DNA of 64,000 nucleotides from Cryptomeria japonica (lineage: Eukaryota > Streptophyta > Pinopsida > Cupressales > Cupressaceae), in the NCBI RefSeq assembly GCF_030272615.1, contig NC_081405.1:603551177-603615176 (forward strand), written 5' to 3'. The notes beneath the pieces were generated by a model. It was not told the DNA's origin and did no database searches. It saw only the letters and a list, made by a program, of their open reading frames with translations. Below are positions 23,641-35,738 of this stretch, in pieces. The translations under genes and the position numbers were made by a program. Every line of letters begins with the position of its first letter. Positions within the stretch are counted from its first letter, which is position 1.

Positions 23641-24609
23641 GAGAAAATCATACCTGTCGGTGGATGTCTTATCATCTACCGAACACTTCGAATAAAATAC
23701 CACAAGGATATTCTATCCTCCCCTGAACAAAATCACTACTTGGGCCAAGATTGTGAGAAGACCACAAGGCAACTCCAAGGTCTATATGTGCGAACAAGCG
23801 ACTTTAGTGGGATAGCTGCTTGGGTAGTGTGTGCTGAAAATCTCAAGGGGGACTTACGTTTGTTAATCAATATCTTTCACAGGCTGAACTTAGGCAGATT
23901 TAACAATTATGCTCTATGTTTTTGGATTTTCGATTTAGGACTTCAAAAAGATAAAAAGGATGAAGATTTAAGGATTCTATACTACTTCTATGCTATTTCT
24001 ATGAGCTCAAGAGACGGTATAGATTAGGTGAAATTTAGTAACGACACTTTGTTTTGCCACACTTGGACAACTACGCAGAGCGGGTGCAATCTTCTAAGGT
24101 TGTCCTTATAATTTTCACACTTTCAAATAATACCAACAGTTGAACAATATTATTCTAAGTTAAACATCCACATAAAAGCTCAAACTAACTTTGCACGTTA
24201 AACGAAAATCATTCATTCAACAAAAGTATGAGCGAGATTTCACCAATCTAAACTATCAAATCTATCATTCATCTAACAACTTGAAACAAATTACTTAAGC
24301 AAATCTAATCTAATTGTTGAAGAGAGTATGTAACCATGCAACCATTTAGCAATAAAAAGATTTCAAAACAATACTGATAATGAATATTTATTACTCAAAT
24401 AGCTTTGTGCAACAATCTCATAAAATTCTCCACAACAATGAAATGAGAGAATGAGAGGGGTTTATATAGAGTTTTGAAAGAGAAATAAATGGCCGAGATC
24501 AATTTAAGATCAACGGTCAAGATCTAAACAACACAACCCTAATTAGGGTTTCCCAAAATAATATCAAAGATCAATTACAAAGGAGACAAGTGGCACGAGA
24601 TGCTATTTT
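23641..24609 (-). other. 3' noncoding region of the aORF1 element
   Basis: Read on the minus strand, this follows aORF1 and matches the sequence after aORF2 (40743-41700) in order. First comes an AAACCCTAATTAGGGTT palindrome (24535-24551). Next is a TATA box (CTCTATATAAACC, near 24460). A long T-rich stretch follows, and last TTTTGTTCAGGGGAGGATAG (near 23725), which looks like a polypurine tract. The shared order suggests a functional 3' region or LTR of one element family. The borders were not fixed. Confidence 0.55.
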
Positions 24610-27600
24610 TTAGGATTGCACCCCTTTCTTTGGATATTCGATGAACTTGGACACAATCTGGTCAATATCATCCATGGAGACATGTGGCAATAGGTTGACT
24701 TTGAATTCTAATCCTTCCAAGTCATCGACGCACAAAGCAAAGGTGATTTCCCAGTCTACTTGCTGCTTCTAAAAAGCACCCCTGACGGAAAGAAGATTTG
24801 ATATTTTAGCCAGGTGGCTTTTCAAGACCGGTCCTGAGATGGCAAAGCAAATGTCCTATATTTTGATCTTCAGATTCTCTAACTGCATATCCCTCTCTCA
24901 GATTGTTTCGTTCTCAAGTACTTCTGCAACTATAAGACACGTCTTATCCCGAACGGTTCTTATCCGCTTCTCTATTTTATCAGCATCAACTTTCACTTTC
25001 TCCAAGACCTCATTTGTGCAACCAGTGTCCAGAGCCAACTATGGAAATCATAAGCAGCCCCTGCTTCAATTATCTCTTGATTGACCAACTCTTGAGATGA
25101 GATTCCTCTCAACTCTCTAAGGGATGGAATGATTCTATCTTGGACATCCTGAAAATCAGCCCATATTTTTACCAAAGTCTCAATCTTGGAAAGCAAAGAA
25201 GAAGTTTGATCATATGCTGATGTGATCCCTTCTATGAACTTGGTTGCTTCTTTTATATTCTCTATACAATCTTTAATTTATCTTGTTGTTACTACATCTT
25301 CCTCAAAACCTTTGACCACCTGCTGTGAATCCAAAAGTAGGAGAGTCTCTAGATTTGCTTGATTGAGTGGCTTGGTAGTCAAGTGTCGAATATAATCTCT
25401 TAGACGTTCCACTTCTTTCTTGTATTGTTGCTTCTTTTTTGTTTCTTCATCGAGTTGCGCCTTTATGGATGTGACTGAATTGTCCAGATCTTCCTTTGCT
25501 TGGGCCTTTGTAGTTGGTCCCAAGTTAAAAGTGGTGATCTCAAACTCATGTGGACCAATATCCCCTTTTGCCTTATCTACTTTAAGCACTGCTATTTGCA
25601 CTAGCCGATTGCCTGTTTCATCTCTCTAGATGGTAGAATATCTCTTATCCGACTTCTTCACAACAGTTTGCTCTAACCTGGCTAAGAAATCAGCCATGTC
25701 ATCCTCTTTTGGCTCTTCTACTACTTGTGTGTTCATTTTTAATCTTTCCCTCAACCATGCAAGAACAGTAGGTTGCTCAATGCCTTCCACTTCTTGATCC
25801 TCTTTTGTTTCTTGGTCATGTGCAATTCCTTGGAGAGCGGAAATCATTCCTTCTTGGAACTCTTCCTCTTCAATATCTGTGTCATGCTCTGATTCTAAGA
25901 TTTTTGTGCCAGTAGGTGATGGTGGTTGTTCATCCTCTTGATGGACTAATTCTGCATTTTCCTCATGAACTGAAGAAGGAATTTCTATTTCAACCAATGA
26001 TTCATCAATATTTAGTATGTATTTCTCATTCCTTGATGTGGTGGAATGAGATGGTTCTATCCTCTGCCTTTTCTGAACAGGTTCTTCAATTTAAATTGCC
26101 TTCCTTTTCCTTTTAACGATCTCGCTTGGTCTAGCACCTAGAGTTGCTTCTTCATTCAAAGAATATCCTTCCATTGCTCCCATCAAGTTATAGGTCAAAG
26201 TTACATTTTTCTTATTCGACCTTTGACATTGCTGACCAACCCATCATCTGGTATATTTCATGACTGGTCTCATTAGGATGGTCAAGTTTGCATGATCTGG
26301 CTCTAACCACTTGATATGAGGAAGGGGTGCATGCTCATCAAAGTCGGGCTGAGTATGTTCTTCGTCATCTTCCAGCTAATCGGGCACAAGGAAAGGTCCG
26401 ATCATCCTGATGAAATTAACTGACAACCTGGAACACATTCTTTTTCTGATATCAAATTCATCTTCCGCATTTGCCCAATAGTCTTTTATATCCACTATAT
26501 GTCTAAATCTTTCTTTGTTGTTCTGATGTTATGGTGAGGGTCAAAATTAGCTTTCGATTGGTAGAAGGTAAAAGGGTACCACAGCATCTCTAGCCTGGCA
26601 CTTTCAGCTACCTGTGTTGAACAAGATTCTTCCATATTTCCAATAAAGAATGGAAATGATACAGCTGCCTTCTACCTTGTTCTTTTGAAGCTCTGATATG
26701 TCTCCAATTGTCTGAGAACTTCTAGCAAGACCATCCTGTTGGTTGGGTAGATTGGCAATCGGTAAGGACAGCCAGTGAATCCTTGTATTCTGATATAGGT
26801 GAACTTTGGAAACTGGATAAACCAGGATCCATACTTGCTGATTAAACTTTTTGATTCATGAGAAAGTTTGTTGTGAGTACCTCCTTGCAATGTTCTAGTG
26901 ATGTACATCAGGAATGCATCATGGGCTCGGAAACTTTTATCCTTAAGCTGCAGCTGAGGATAACAATCATATGACTTGAACTCATTCTCCCCACTCCCTA
27001 CTATGCCCTTACAAATCAGTCCTGAATATCTGTAGGTTGCAGCCAATAGATAGATTATGTATGAACTCATGTGGAATGCCTTTGTCCTTCCAAGTTCATC
27101 AACTTCTCATGAAGATTGTCACTGACTATACGTGACCAGTTGAACAACTTGGTTCCTGCAGTGATCCCGTCCATGAAATAATACATCGATGTTTGGAACA
27201 ATTGACCCTTAGAGCTGCCCATTATTCGATTTAGTAGTAGGATGAGATCTCCATATTCTTCTTTGAAGAACGGATGCAACAAATACTTTGGTACGTTTCC
27301 TTGAGGTCTCTTCTTCTCCAGCCAAAACTTATTCACATTCGCAGCACAGAGTTCAGACTGACTATCATAAACCCTCTGAGCTTGCTCCTTAGTCTTATAG
27401 GTGGTTTTACTATGCTTCGGTATGCCAAAGGTCTCTTGGATGGCCAGTTCTGAAAGATTAGCCAGGATTCTTCCATCTGGTGCAATAATTTTTCTCGACT
27501 GTGCTTTATAGTGCAAAGCACATTCAACTATCAATTCAGTACATTTCTTGGCTGGTGGAAATCCAATTGCTTGGACAATTTCATTCTGCATCATCTTTCG

Positions 27601-27749
27601 AGCAATTGGTGTAGGACTGTGTCCATCATATCGTACATCCTTCTCTTGAATTCCTCCATATCAACATGCCCGAGATCTGTGTCGGTGATATTCTTCCATT
27701 TGGACTTGATTTTAGATTCTTGTTGCACTCCCTTGCTGGCGAACTTCAT
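24610..27749 (-). pseudogene. aORF1: long accessory ORF of unknown function (FGIP domain, basic/acidic linker, coiled coil)
   Basis: A decayed ORF of about 1000 codons. It begins MKFASKGVQQ at 27749, eight bases after a splice-acceptor-like TGTTTTGCAG. It continues after a frameshift at 27594, and the natural end is a TAA at 24610. Visible parts: (i) an N-terminal globular region with ETFGIPKHS, FNWSRIVSDNL and YSGLICKG; (ii) FTYIRIQGFTGCPYRLPIYP (about 26800); (iii) a basic cluster VKRKRKAI plus QKRQR (about 26060-26120), a likely nuclear signal; (iv) an acidic, proline-containing region (25997-25626); (v) a Lys/Glu-rich coiled coil (25601-25278); (vi) a helical C terminus with WADFQDVQDR and MDDIDQIVSKFIEY. 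aORF2 matches i, ii and vi. I do not recognise an enzyme; it resembles the extra ORFs of plant gypsy elements rather than Gag or Pol. Confidence 0.7.
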
Positions 27750-29801
27750 TGCTATCTGCAAAACACATGAAACTTAATATTATTTCCATAATTTAATTCT
27801 GATTTTTAATTCTCCTTCCTAATATTTTCACTTTCAACCTGAAAAAGGGTTAAATTTTTTGAAAAAGCAGATTGAAAGAAGGGTTTGGCCAAGGAATTAA
27901 TAAAATTAAGACAGAAGGGTGTGGAAATTCAGTCAAATTGAGGTTTTTAATCCTCTTAATGACTGAACTTTACCTCTAATTCTGAAAATTTGTCCTAAAA
28001 TCTGAGAAAGTTCTTGATTTCTTGACCTCTAACAATTAGAAATTTCCACTTCTGGACAATTCTTCTTCAAAAATCCAAAATCCATGAAATTTGAGAGAAG
28101 AGCTCTCCAAAATTCTCAACTTGAATAATGAATTATGGAGTGAATGGGTTGAGAATTTATAGAATTTTGGATTCCTAAACTTAGAAGTTTTATTTTAATT
28201 TTTTTATTGTTTTTTTTTTCAAAATATTTTTTTATTGTTTTTTTTGTTTTTATCTTTCCAAAATGGAAAGTTTTATTTCTTCTCTCAAAAATCTTCTAGA
28301 ACTTTCTAGAAATTTTGAATTTTGAAAATTTCTAAAAGTGTTGAAAATAATAATAAATTTGAAAATTTTGGAAAATAAAATTATCTTCCAACTTGCTTTC
28401 ATATGAATTGTGATCAGAATTTTATTCTCCTGGTATGGTAGATTTGTCTTCAAATTTCAAGACTCTAGCTAGGTATCTTCACATATTCCATTTATGCCTC
28501 GATAATTGGAATAAACTTGCAAGGGTTTGGACAATTTCTTCATGTCTTAGGGTTCAAAAAATTCAAACAATTTTGTCTCAATCTTGACGTCTTGGATCTG
28601 ATTTTGGAGGAACTTTTGGTCAATCATCTTTAGGTGAATCTTCATGTCTTGGTGAACTTGGACAATCATGCATCTCTTTTGTCTTGGACTATTTTTCTTA
28701 TACTTAGTGAATTTTGGGAATTGTTGTGTTTGTTGTCCATGGCGAATTTCAGGATGAATCATACAGTTTGTCTTTCTGTCACATCTTTTTGGCAAAGTTT
28801 ATTCCATCTTTATGTGATGCTTTATTTGTCCAATCCTAGGTAGACTTGGATGGTCTCAATTTTTTTTGGAAAAGTTTCCATGCTTATATGTCTTCCTTTT
28901 GACATGGCGAAGTTCTCAATTTATTGAACAAATTTTGTGCTTAGTTTCTTTGGACATGTCTTATTCCTCAGCAAATTTTGGATGACTTTCTTCTTTGGAT
29001 ATGAAAGGGCGGACTTTCCACATCTTTGGACAGATTTTGGTTCATGCTTCATTTCAAACTTGGAAGGTTATCACGTGTATATCAGATATAAACAATCTTC
29101 CTCTTCCAAGGCGGGTTTGGAGATGATTAAAAATTTCCTTGCTGATCATGATAGCAGCAGTTGAACAATGTGAATTCAGATTACTTCCTTCTTGACAAGG
29201 CGGAGATTATTCTTCCTTAGGCAGGTCCTCTTTCAATTTGCTGTCTTGAATGATCTTGGATGAGCTTTTGATATGTATCTTCCTCCAATTTGAAAGATTT
29301 TTAAGGAGTCTGTGCAGATTTAGATTCTTTCTCCCAAGGTAGATTCAAGGATGATTAATGGTGAAATCAGAATATTATTAGCAAACCTTTAGTCTGCTGT
29401 AAAATGGCGAATTTGTTAAACCTCTTGACTGTCTCCTTCAACCCCTTAGATTTGCTTTAAATGGCCAATCCTCCAAAGTCTGATTAAATCTAATCAAACT
29501 TTGGAGTGATTTCAAGCAGAATTCGAACTTTTTTCTTGAATCTGCTTTATTCCTTCTTCTGGAGATGTTCAAGGTAGAATTTTCACCTTCAAATTGTTAT
29601 CAATGGCGAATTTGAGGAAAATATTGAACTTATTTCCTTCAAACCCTTGATTTTGCTTTATTTCTCATCCAAATCTTTCTAAAATTTGATAATCTAATTG
29701 GATTTTGGAGCTGCTTCCTCTGAAGAATTTGATTTTCTTTTCTTTAATCCCTTGAATTTACTTTATCTCTGCAAGACTTATCTGATAATATGATCAGATT
29801 T
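27750..29801 (-). other. 5' region of the aORF1 element
   Basis: Noncoding, read on the minus strand toward aORF1. A TATA-like TCTATAAATTC lies near 28160. A possible 5'UTR intron runs from GGTAAAG (near 27975) to TTTTGCAG (27756-27765). The remainder is T-rich repeated prose such as CTTGGACAATTT, GGCGAATTT and CTTCTTGGA. It is interrupted by E2 at 29802. Confidence 0.45.
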
Positions 29802-29988
29802 TATTAGAATAATATCTTTCTCTTTGTGTTATTAATGGTCATTTAAGTTGTTTCTAATTTCGCCTCTAGTTAACGATTGTTTCTTTTAGAAACATCGTCT
29901 TTGTAACTCTATTTAAAGGAGCTTTGTCTCCTTGATTAATTGAACAACATCGATTCTTCGAAATCCATATGCCTTTGCATCTGTATTA
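29802..29988 (+). repeat. E2 5' LTR
   Basis: 187 bp. It contains TTAATGGTCAT, a hairpin ACGATTGTTTC/GAAACATCGT (29873-29898) and a TATTTAAA box about 20 bases further on. Confidence 0.88.
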
Positions 29989-30185
29989 TGGTATCAGAGC
30001 ACTGGTTATTTTCGAAATAATTTTTCAATTAAAAATTCGTCACGAATTTTTAACAATTTTTTTTGAAAAATTTCTTGTTTATTCGAAATTGCTACTTTGG
30101 CAGTTCGTTTTGGCTGCACTACTAGGGTTTTCAGCTATTTTCTAGCTATTTTCTGCCCTCCCCCGCGACCCGTCTCTCCTACATT

Positions 30186-30590
30186 TTGCGCAACCACGTG
30201 ACGCGATTTTTTTCCCGCCTGCAAATTTTTTCTGCCATTTTTGGACGGAAATCTGCATTTTCGATTAGGGTTTTTACCCTTCAGATCAAGTCAAAAAGAA
30301 TTTCCGATTGCAGATTCTTGGTGGGTTTTACAAGATCTCAACTGGGTCGTCGTCAGAATTTTCTAGGTGCCTCAATTTTCAAGCCAATGGATCCAGATTC
30401 CAATAGCAGATTCTTTTTGGGTTTTTCGCAAGGATTTATGGGTTGTCTTCGGATTTTTTTGGGTCAGCCGGAATTTTTTTCCTTGAAATTTGTGCCCGCC
30501 GTACTTCATTTTTTGAAGTTTGTACCTGCATTTGCCTCTATTTTTGCATTGGGATTCAATTTTTTTGAATTCTGTGCCAACACCTCTTAG
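30186..30590 (+). CDS. Leader ORF in E2, shared with E3
   Basis: A 134-residue frame rich in Phe, Gly and Arg. The central part CRFLVGFTRSQLGRRQNFLG is closely matched by E3 (about 35237-35310: CRFLVGFSRPQLGHRQIFLG). It lies between the primer-binding site and the Gag remnant. No known domain was recognised. Conservation may simply reflect shared descent of DNA, since E1 and E4 show no equivalent frame. The starting Met is only the first available one. Confidence 0.3.
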   Translation: MRNHVTRFFSRLQIFSAIFGRKSAFSIRVFTLQIKSKRISDCRFLVGFTRSQLGRRQNFLGASIFKPMDPDSNSRFFLGFSQGFMGCLRIFLGQPEFFSLKFVPAVLHFLKFVPAFASIFALGFNFFEFCANTS

Positions 30591-30764
30591 TTTTTTTCGT
30601 TTTCCGTGCATTGGGAAACGTGCAAGATGGCGTCATTGACCAACTTGATGTTGGAAGGCAGTTAGGTTTTGTGCACTTAACATCTTCTCAGTACCTTGTT
30701 TTTCGTGCCTCGAAAAGCGTGAAGATGGCTTATGGGCATCGATGTTTGTTTTGGTTTTTAATAT

Positions 30765-31080
30765 TTTTTTACCTAAAAAAAATTCTGATGGGTTTTAATA
30801 TTTTTTTCCCTTGAAAAAATCTGTGGGTTTTAATAATTTTGTCCTAAAAAATTATCTGTGGGTTTTTAAATATTTTTTGTCCCTATAAAAAAAAAATCAT
30901 GGGAGGGTTTATGATTTTTTCCTCAAAAATTTTCCTTTGTTGTAGTCTGTTTTTAGTCGCACCTGGAGTTGTGCGAACATCTGCACTAGTCTCTTGTTTG
31001 CAATCTATTTTCGGGCATCTTGCTCATCTACAATAGTTTGGAGGGTTTGCCGATTTTTTCCTCAAAATCGTGTCAGCTAT
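30765..31080 (+). repeat. E2 hairpin array
   Basis: About six units of T-run, short loop and A-run, such as GATTTTTTCCTCAAAAAT, separated by GTGGGTTTT spacers. Confidence 0.65.
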
Positions 31081-31317
31081 TCTTCGTGTGTCTCTGGTTA
31101 CAGGGAGGGACAGTTCTCCAACATCAGGTTAGACGGTTGGTGTTGTTTTGGGTATCTCCAGAAGTTTTGCAGTTTCTGGGAGGGTCGATGGCAGACTCAT
31201 CTCAAGTGGCAGAGTTAGTGGTAGGCTCGTCTTCTGTTGCAGTGTGTTCTGAGAAGAAGGGGGAAACCTTCTCTATTATTTCTCTTGGTAGTTAGAACAA
31301 TGACCATTAAGGGAGGG

Positions 31318-31504
31318 TATTAGAATAATATCTTTCTCTTTGTGTTATTAATGGTCATTTAAGTTGTTTCTAATTTCGCCTCTAGTTAACGATTGTTTCT
31401 TTTAGAAACATCGTCTTTGTAACTCTATTTAAAAGAGCTTTGTCTCCTTGATTAATTGAACAACATCGAATCTTTGAAATCCATATGCTTTTGCATCTGT
31501 ATTA
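31318..31504 (+). repeat. E2 3' LTR
   Basis: 187 bp, the same ends as the 5' LTR. ATGACCATTAA (31300-31310) just before the polypurine tract is the exact complement of TTAATGGTCAT (31348-31358) inside the LTR. Confidence 0.88.
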
Positions 31505-32059
31505 GATTTTGGCATGAATCTAATAATCTTTTAAGTTTTTGAGCTGCTTACTCTAATCACTCTTAGCAATTTTCTTGAATTTGGCAAAGAGAAGTGATGG
31601 TAAAACCTTGTCTTTATAGCTTCTTGAGTTGCTTCTAGAAGCTTTATTGTTTTATTCTATCTTTAGGAAATTTAGACTCCTTGCCTTCTTCTAGAAGAAA
31701 GCTTGGAAGATTCTCAAAAATTAGAAAGTTTTATTGTTTTATCCTCCCTCTAAGAAGTTGGAATTTTATCCTTAGAAGCTTCCATCATGTTTTAGAAAAA
31801 GTTTTTATTGTTTTAAATCTCCTTCTAGAGATTCAAATTTGAGGAAGGCATGTCACAATTTTTTATTTTTTATTTTTTTTGTGACTTTAATTGTTTAAAT
31901 GCCAAGTCATCATACTTGCCATATTTAATTCCCTTGGAATGCCATGTCATCTTTTATTGCCAACTAGGAAATTTATATCATTTTTATTCTATGCCATCTT
32001 CAACTTTGCCTAAGTGGGCCCTACGTTCTTTCTCAAGCTTTGGCGAATTTTGCACATCT

Positions 32060-32440
32060 TCCTTATGCCATGTTTTTAAAGTGGACTTGAAAAGAATTTC
32101 TTGCTTGTGCCATGTTTTTTGCTTGCCTAGGTGTACTTTGAAGGCATGATGGGCAATGGGAACTTTGAAAATTCTTGGACATGTCAATTTTGAGTGAACC
32201 TTTTTTTTTAATTCCTTGTGCCGTGTTTTTAAAGTGGACTTGGAAAGAATTTCTTGCTTGTGCCATGTTTTTTTCTTGCCTAGGCGTACTTTGAAGGCAT
32301 GATGGACAAAGGGAACTTTGAAAATTCTTGGACATGTCAATTTTGAGTGAACCTTTTTTTTTAATTCCTTGTGCCATGTTTTTAAAGTGGACTTGGAAAG
32401 AATTTCTAGCTTGGACATGAGGTGCACTTTGAAAATTGTC
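32060..32440. repeat. Tandem repeat, 153-bp unit, about 2.4 copies
   Basis: Unit starts at about 32067, 32220 and 32373 (exact 153-base steps). Each contains CCATGTTTTTAAAGTGGACTT. Because 153 is divisible by three, two minus-strand frames stay open across the array and translate as 51-residue repeats. I regard this as a by-product of the period rather than evidence of a protein. Confidence 0.85.
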
Positions 32441-32739
32441 AGACATTTTTGTTGCATGAATAAGCTTAACCTTAGGCAAGAGATTAAGTAACCCTTGCCA
32501 TGAGTTAGTTAACCCTTGGTAAGAGTTTAACGCTTGTTGGACAATTTTTCTTGGACAATTTTTTAATGATCCTGCTCAAACTTCTTCCACATTTTAACTT
32601 ATCGTCTGCCATTCTACCCTTGAACCTTGTTGAACTTGTATGCCATTTTTATTTCTTCAACCTGGACGAAATTTTCAATGTGCCATATTCGAATCCTTTG
32701 ACAGTGTTCATGCCATGCTGATACCTTGCTGGTTTATTT

Positions 32740-33060
32740 GAACAGAAACCTTAATTAGGATTTATACCCTACTTTTTGCACTTAGAAACCTCATTTCTGA
32801 AATCTGAGAACATGGGTACTAATTTTATAGCTGATCTTTTGGAGCGAAACCCTAATTAGGGTTTGCATTCTGCTTTTTACCCTTGGAGACATAATTTTCA
32901 AAATCTGAGAACATGGGTAGGTATAATTTGGCATGGGGATAAAAACCCTAATCTCGAAAAAAAGCAAAATTTTTTAAGCCTTGCTTTTTATATCTAGAGG
33001 CGAAATTTTCAAATTCCGACAAAATGGGTAGTAATAAAATAGCTCAAAGAACAAAACCCA
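32740..33060. repeat. Telobox-bearing ~100-bp tandem repeats
   Basis: Three to four diverged units begin near 32746, 32846, 32941 and 33045. Each opens with an AAACCCTAA-type telobox, which is an 18-bp perfect palindrome (AAACCCTAATTAGGGTTT) in the second unit (32847-32864). Each continues with CTGAGAACATGGGTA. They lie in the presumed upstream LTR region of the aORF1 element and could be promoter-enhancer repeats. Confidence 0.65.
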
Positions 33061-33358
33061 GATGTCAGTTTTTTAAAAAAGCAAAAAAAGCAAAAATTTC
33101 TAAAAATAGCAGGTTGTCAGAAATGACTTAAAGCAATTGCGATTTTCGTCCTTCAAACCTTCTGAACACATTGGCAGCATTCAAATTCAATTCTGAGCAT
33201 AAATTCTCAATCTGGCCCAGATGACCTCAAAACTCTAACTCCTAACTCTCTCAAAATGAAGGTTTATGAAAATGCAAAGCTAGGACAAAACCTAAAAAAA
33301 AGTGAAAACAAGGGGTCCCCATCTGCGATGGGGCAATGTGTGAACTAGGTCACAACAA

Positions 33359-34055
33359 TACCCTTTGAGGAAGATATAAAAAGCTAAAAAGCAATTAATT
33401 CCACATTCATTATTAATATTGCTTTTTGAAGAATCGGAGAAATTGTGAGCAAGAGTTTGTTGCAATTGGAAAATTTCATACTTCTGGGAATGAAAACTCC
33501 CAAGAGTTTGAATGCTTGCAGGTGTGGAATAACATCCAAGAGCATTGATTTTAGAAGGCTTTATTCAAGGGCTTTAATTTCACAGAATTTCACAGAGGAT
33601 TCAAGAATATATCCAAGGATTACTGATCTGCAGATTGAAAGCATTCTAAAGGGCAGACTTGAATAGTCATTGCACACATTTCAAGAGTAATATCATTGCA
33701 ACTTTCAACCATACCAATTTGAGGGTTTTAAGAGGAAGTGTGTGGCTTTCCTATGTCACCTTTTGGACCAAGCAAGGCTGCAAAGGGATATTTCATCTTC
33801 TCCCAACCAACCGCCCACATTCTAGCTTCTACATGCTCAAACTTGGACATTTGAATTTATTATATGCAATGCACCAGACTAAGCATGAAATGATCATTAT
33901 TTTCCAGAATTGCGATTATTGTCTGTAGCTGGTCAACAAATATTATCAGCAAATAATATATTATCTATTGCCAAGCAATTCAGAGCAATTAAATCAGAAG
34001 TCAGAAAATATCCCTCAATCAGAAAATTTAAACTTCAGATTGGGGGGATATTACA
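33359..34055 (+). repeat. LTR fragment (3' part)
   Basis: The segment ends GGGGGGATATTACA and is followed at once by a primer-binding-like GTGGTATCAAAGCACAGAG (34056). A TATA-like GATATAAAAAGC lies near 33371. The expected start (TGTAATATCCCC-like) is missing: the sequence is cut where the minus-strand aORF1 element begins. Confidence 0.5.
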
Positions 34056-34074
34056 GTGGTATCAAAGCACAGAG
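34056..34074 (+). promoter_or_regulatory. Primer-binding site of the truncated element
   Basis: GTGGTATCAAAGCACAGAG directly follows the LTR end. It is one base off and one substitution from the standard TGGTATCAGAGC site. Confidence 0.5.
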
Positions 34075-35738
34075 TGTCCTACCAGCCTGTGCATTCAGTT
34101 GTGATTCAGGATTTATAATAAAAAACGAATACTCCTGGTAAATCAGTTTCAGAATTGATAGATGAGCTTACCAAAATGATGAATGATCCTGACATCAAAG
34201 CGTATGGCAAGTCAATATTTAAATCCAAGCATATGGAAGAACTTGGAAATAAATCATTTGAATCCAAGACAGTGTTAAATTCCAAGCACAAGGGAGAGTC
34301 AAAAAATAAAACATTGGAACCCAAGGCAAATGAAAAGGGTTCTAAATTTCTGATTCCAAACAATGAACCTTCAACCACACAGTCATAAGGCTAAAGTGTT
34401 GAAGGAGGGGCAAGGAGTAACCCTAGAAGAAAGGTTAGTGAATAAAGAAGAGTCATTGGCTGCTAATTTGCAGCCTACAAGTGATCATGGGGAAAGCAAA
34501 AATCTGTCATCATGTGGTTGTCCTAAAGAAGTTGAGATCATGTTCACAAGCCCACTTCCACCATATGAGAGTTTAGATCAAGAGGAATTATTAAAATATT
34601 TAATTATATTTTAGTCACCTATATTTAGTTCCTTGTTTAATGGTCATTTAGCTTTTTAGTTAATTACCTTTTAAGCTTTATTTAGTATTTAGTTTTTTCT
34701 TTTTCGTTAATTAGCTTTTAAGCTTTATTTAGCTTTTAAGCTTTAATTTAGCTTTCACGCTTAATTTAGCGTTTAGCGTTTAGCTATTTAATCTTTTACT
34801 TTAATGTTATGTTCTAATTATAGATCATTGTCTTGTAACCTCTATATATACATGTGTATATCGTTCAATGTAATCATCCGATTATTGAATCATTCATTCA
34901 ATTTATTTTTCATGGTATCAGAGCGGGTCGATGGGATTCTTTAAAATTTGGCGAATTTTTAAAAAAAAATTCATGGCCTTCTTTCTGGAATATTTTCCAG
35001 ATTTTTTTTTAATTGTTTTTTTATAAAAAACCGATTTTGCTTTTTTTTAAAGGCTTTTTGAGGGTTTTGAGGGTCGTGGGCGAAATTCTTTGTGCTGGGC
35101 AACAGTTCATGTTTTTTTTAGAGTTCTGGAGATTTTCAGGCCTGCAACTTGGAGTGTTTTTTTTGGCATATTGAAAATTTTCCTAGGGTTTCTGCAATTT
35201 TCTACTAGCATTTTGACCCTTCAATTCACGTCGAAATTTTATTTTGCTTGCAGATTCTTGGTGGGTTTTTCAAGACCTCAACTGGGTCATCGACAGATTT
35301 TTTTGGGTGCATCGTTTTCCATGCCTCAATTTTTGAGCTATCGGATCTGCATTCTATTTTCAGATTCTTGGTGGGTTTTTCGAGAGCTTTTCTGGGTTGG
35401 TCTCAGATTTTTCTGGGTGCCTCAGTTTCTGCACCTCGAATTTTGTGCCAGCAAATTTGCCTTGGAATTTAAAAACAATTCACAATTTCTGCTATTTCTA
35501 TGGACATTGGGATTTTTTCTATTTTTTTTGGGCACCATTTATGCTGTTTTAAGTTTACAGAAATTTTTTTATTTCTGAGTTTCTTCCGAACCTCGAAATT
35601 TGCGCCTTGGAATTCGTGCCAGAATTCTCCTCTAGGGTTTCAGATTTTTTGTGCCCCTGCTTCTATTCTGATTTTTGAATCAAATTCTTTTGTCTCATGC
35701 TTTCACTAGGTTGACCTCGTTCAACCTCCATTTTTGTG

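Larger units (their letters stand above)
29802..31504 (+). mobile_element. E2: non-autonomous short-LTR retroelement (TATT family)
   Basis: A 1703-bp element with a 5-bp target duplication GATTT (29797-29801 and 31505-31509). The LTRs are 187 bp each, starting TATTAGAATAAT and ending CTGTATTA (TA...TA termini). The primer-binding site TGGTATCAGAGCACTGG is at 29989. The polypurine tract GGGAGGG ends at 31317. The interior has a leader frame (30186-30590), a remnant of a copia Gag start (MASLTNLMLEG, 30627) and then about six hairpins (30765-31080). The LTRs differ at only a few positions. No enzyme is encoded. Confidence 0.9.
31505..33358 (-). other. Probable 5' LTR/upstream part of the aORF1 element
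   Basis: Noncoding. On the minus strand the sequence starts TGTTGTGACCTAGTTCAC at 33358, a plausible LTR start (TG). It is followed by a CCCCATC/GATGGGG hairpin and then two tandem-repeat blocks described separately. I could not find the matching LTR end or a target duplication. Confidence 0.4.

Noticed and set aside
23740-24027. Plus-strand frame beginning MGQDCEKTTRQ as a possible host gene
   Set aside because: It lies opposite the conserved 3' noncoding region of the aORF1 element, and no domain or homologue was recognised.
31984-32479. Two overlapping minus-strand open frames of 138-157 codons with 51-residue repeats
   Set aside because: The repeat unit is 153 bases, a multiple of three, so open frames persist automatically. 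Two frames being open at once and the lack of any domain argue against a protein.
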